The notes below the pieces were generated by a model. That model searched no databases. It was given only the letters and a program-made list of their open reading frames with translations, and was not told the origin of the DNA. A DNA stretch of 64,000 nt. Source: Paraburkholderia acidicola. Its GTDB lineage: Bacteria; Pseudomonadota; Gammaproteobacteria; Burkholderiales; Burkholderiaceae. The stretch lies in assembly GCF_002362315.1 (NCBI RefSeq), contig NZ_MTZV01000001.1, positions 186,001 through 250,000 on the forward strand, read 5' to 3'. Positions 63,465 through 64,000 of the stretch are shown here, in pieces (the first letter of the stretch is position 1; each line of letters starts with the position of its first letter). Made by a program: the position numbers and the translations under genes.

Positions 63465-64000
63465 TTATTTGCCGGATTGCAGCCGTCTGTCGTGTTCGCC
63501 GAGTGCCGGTGCGCTGCGCCGTGCGCCCCGTTCGCGGCGCCGGCGATTCAGCGTAGCAAGCCTGCGTCTGCCTTGCGTGAGCGAGACGACCGCATAGAAC
63601 GCGACCGGTGCGAATACGAGCCCCAGCAGCGTGGCGGCCAGCACCCCGCCGAATACCCCGGTGCCGATCGAACGACGACTCTCGGCGCCGCCGCCACTCG
63701 ATATCACCAGCGGCACGACACCGAGCAGGAACGCCGCCGACGTCATCACGATCGGCCGGAAGCGCATCGCTGCGGCATCGACGACGGCGCGCATCAACGG
63801 GGCACCGCGGGCGTGCAGATCGCGGGCAAACTGCACGATCAGGATGGCGTTCTTCGCGGACAGACCGATCACGGTGATCATCCCGACCTTGAAGTACACA
63901 TCGTTAGGCATGCCACGCAACAGCACCGCCGACACCGCGCCGATCACACCAAGCGGGACCACCATCAGGACCGACAGCGGAATCGTCCAGCTTTCGTAGA
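63465..64000 (-). CDS. RND efflux permease, C-terminal part (AcrB/MexB-type)
   Basis: The frame is open to the window edge, so only about the last 178 residues are seen. Reading in from the edge, [21 protein letters not shown], then [20 protein letters not shown] and [20 protein letters not shown] are the C-terminal helices of an HAE1 pump, closer to AcrB/MexB than to the MdtC-like pump at 25.8-29.1 kb. The basic Arg-rich tail ([18 protein letters not shown]) is long. Adaptor and channel genes, if any, lie beyond the window. Confidence 0.92.
   Translation of the reverse strand, partial: YESWTIPLSVLMVVPLGVIGAVSAVLLRGMPNDVYFKVGMITVIGLSAKNAILIVQFARDLHARGAPLMRAVVDAAAMRFRPIVMTSAAFLLGVVPLVISSGGGAESRRSIGTGVFGGVLAATLLGLVFAPVAFYAVVSLTQGRRRLATLNRRRRERGARRSAPALGEHDRRLQSGK

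Overview
The window is about 64 kb of GC-rich (roughly low-60s percent by eye), gene-dense proteobacterial DNA. Gene families and style (EmrAB-NodT efflux with a MarR regulator, many LysR/AraC/SDR/MFS genes, a KatG close to the Burkholderia type, lipoproteins with an ACGG-type lipobox) point to Burkholderiales, most likely Paraburkholderia, Caballeronia or Burkholderia. No rRNA, tRNA, insertion sequence, phage gene or CRISPR array was seen. It reads as accessory chromosome or second-replicon content.

Layout. 1-1.74 kb: a C39-like cysteine-peptidase lipoprotein (cut by the window start) and a DHFR/RibD-fold reductase. 1.9-4.1 kb: katG with its own terminator. 4.3-9.4 kb: marR-nodT-emrA-emrB drug-efflux operon with a MarR-type operator over the promoter. 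9.4-12.1 kb: first GH92 alpha-mannosidase lipoprotein. 12.5-16.5 kb: tautomerase-SDR-MFS-nitronate monooxygenase-VOC run opposite a LysR regulator. 18.2-25.0 kb: exported peptidase island, with an S15 peptidase and two tandem copies of an S10 carboxypeptidase plus EF-hand-like protein module, duplicated together with about 200 bp of upstream DNA. 25.1-30.2 kb: AhpD-like protein, MdtC-like RND pump, retropepsin-like lipoprotein. 30.4-38.7 kb: a microcin-like export cluster with two double-glycine peptides (one only 57 aa), C39-peptidase ABC exporter, HlyD adaptor, LpxL-like acyltransferase, OmpW-like outer-membrane protein and a divergent TolC. 38.7-40.9 kb: MASE1-PAS protein and a hydrolase with a Cys nucleophile. 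41.0-45.7 kb: AraC regulator divergent from an SDR-Baeyer-Villiger monooxygenase-hydrolase operon. 45.7-51.8 kb: operon of three SPFH (HflK/HflC-like) proteins and a P1B-type metal ATPase. 52.0-58.4 kb: second GH92, NHL-repeat lipoprotein and a third S10/EF-hand pair. 58.8-63.2 kb: DOPA-dioxygenase-like protein, dipeptide-type binding protein, GH27 alpha-galactosidase lipoprotein. The window ends in an RND pump gene.

How the parts work together. Nine predicted lipoproteins share a Cys-Gly-Gly start to the mature chain: two GH92, GH27, S15, three S10, the C39-like protein and the NHL protein. They look like an envelope- or surface-displayed set for breaking down mannose- and galactose-decorated glycoproteins and peptides, for example of fungal or plant origin (inference). 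Efflux (EmrAB, two RND pumps, MFS), KatG and an AhpD-like protein fit a soil or rhizosphere life. The best candidates for an undescribed system are the acyltransferase-containing microcin-like cluster at 30.4-38.7 kb, the thrice-repeated S10/EF-hand module, and the three-SPFH/P-type ATPase operon.
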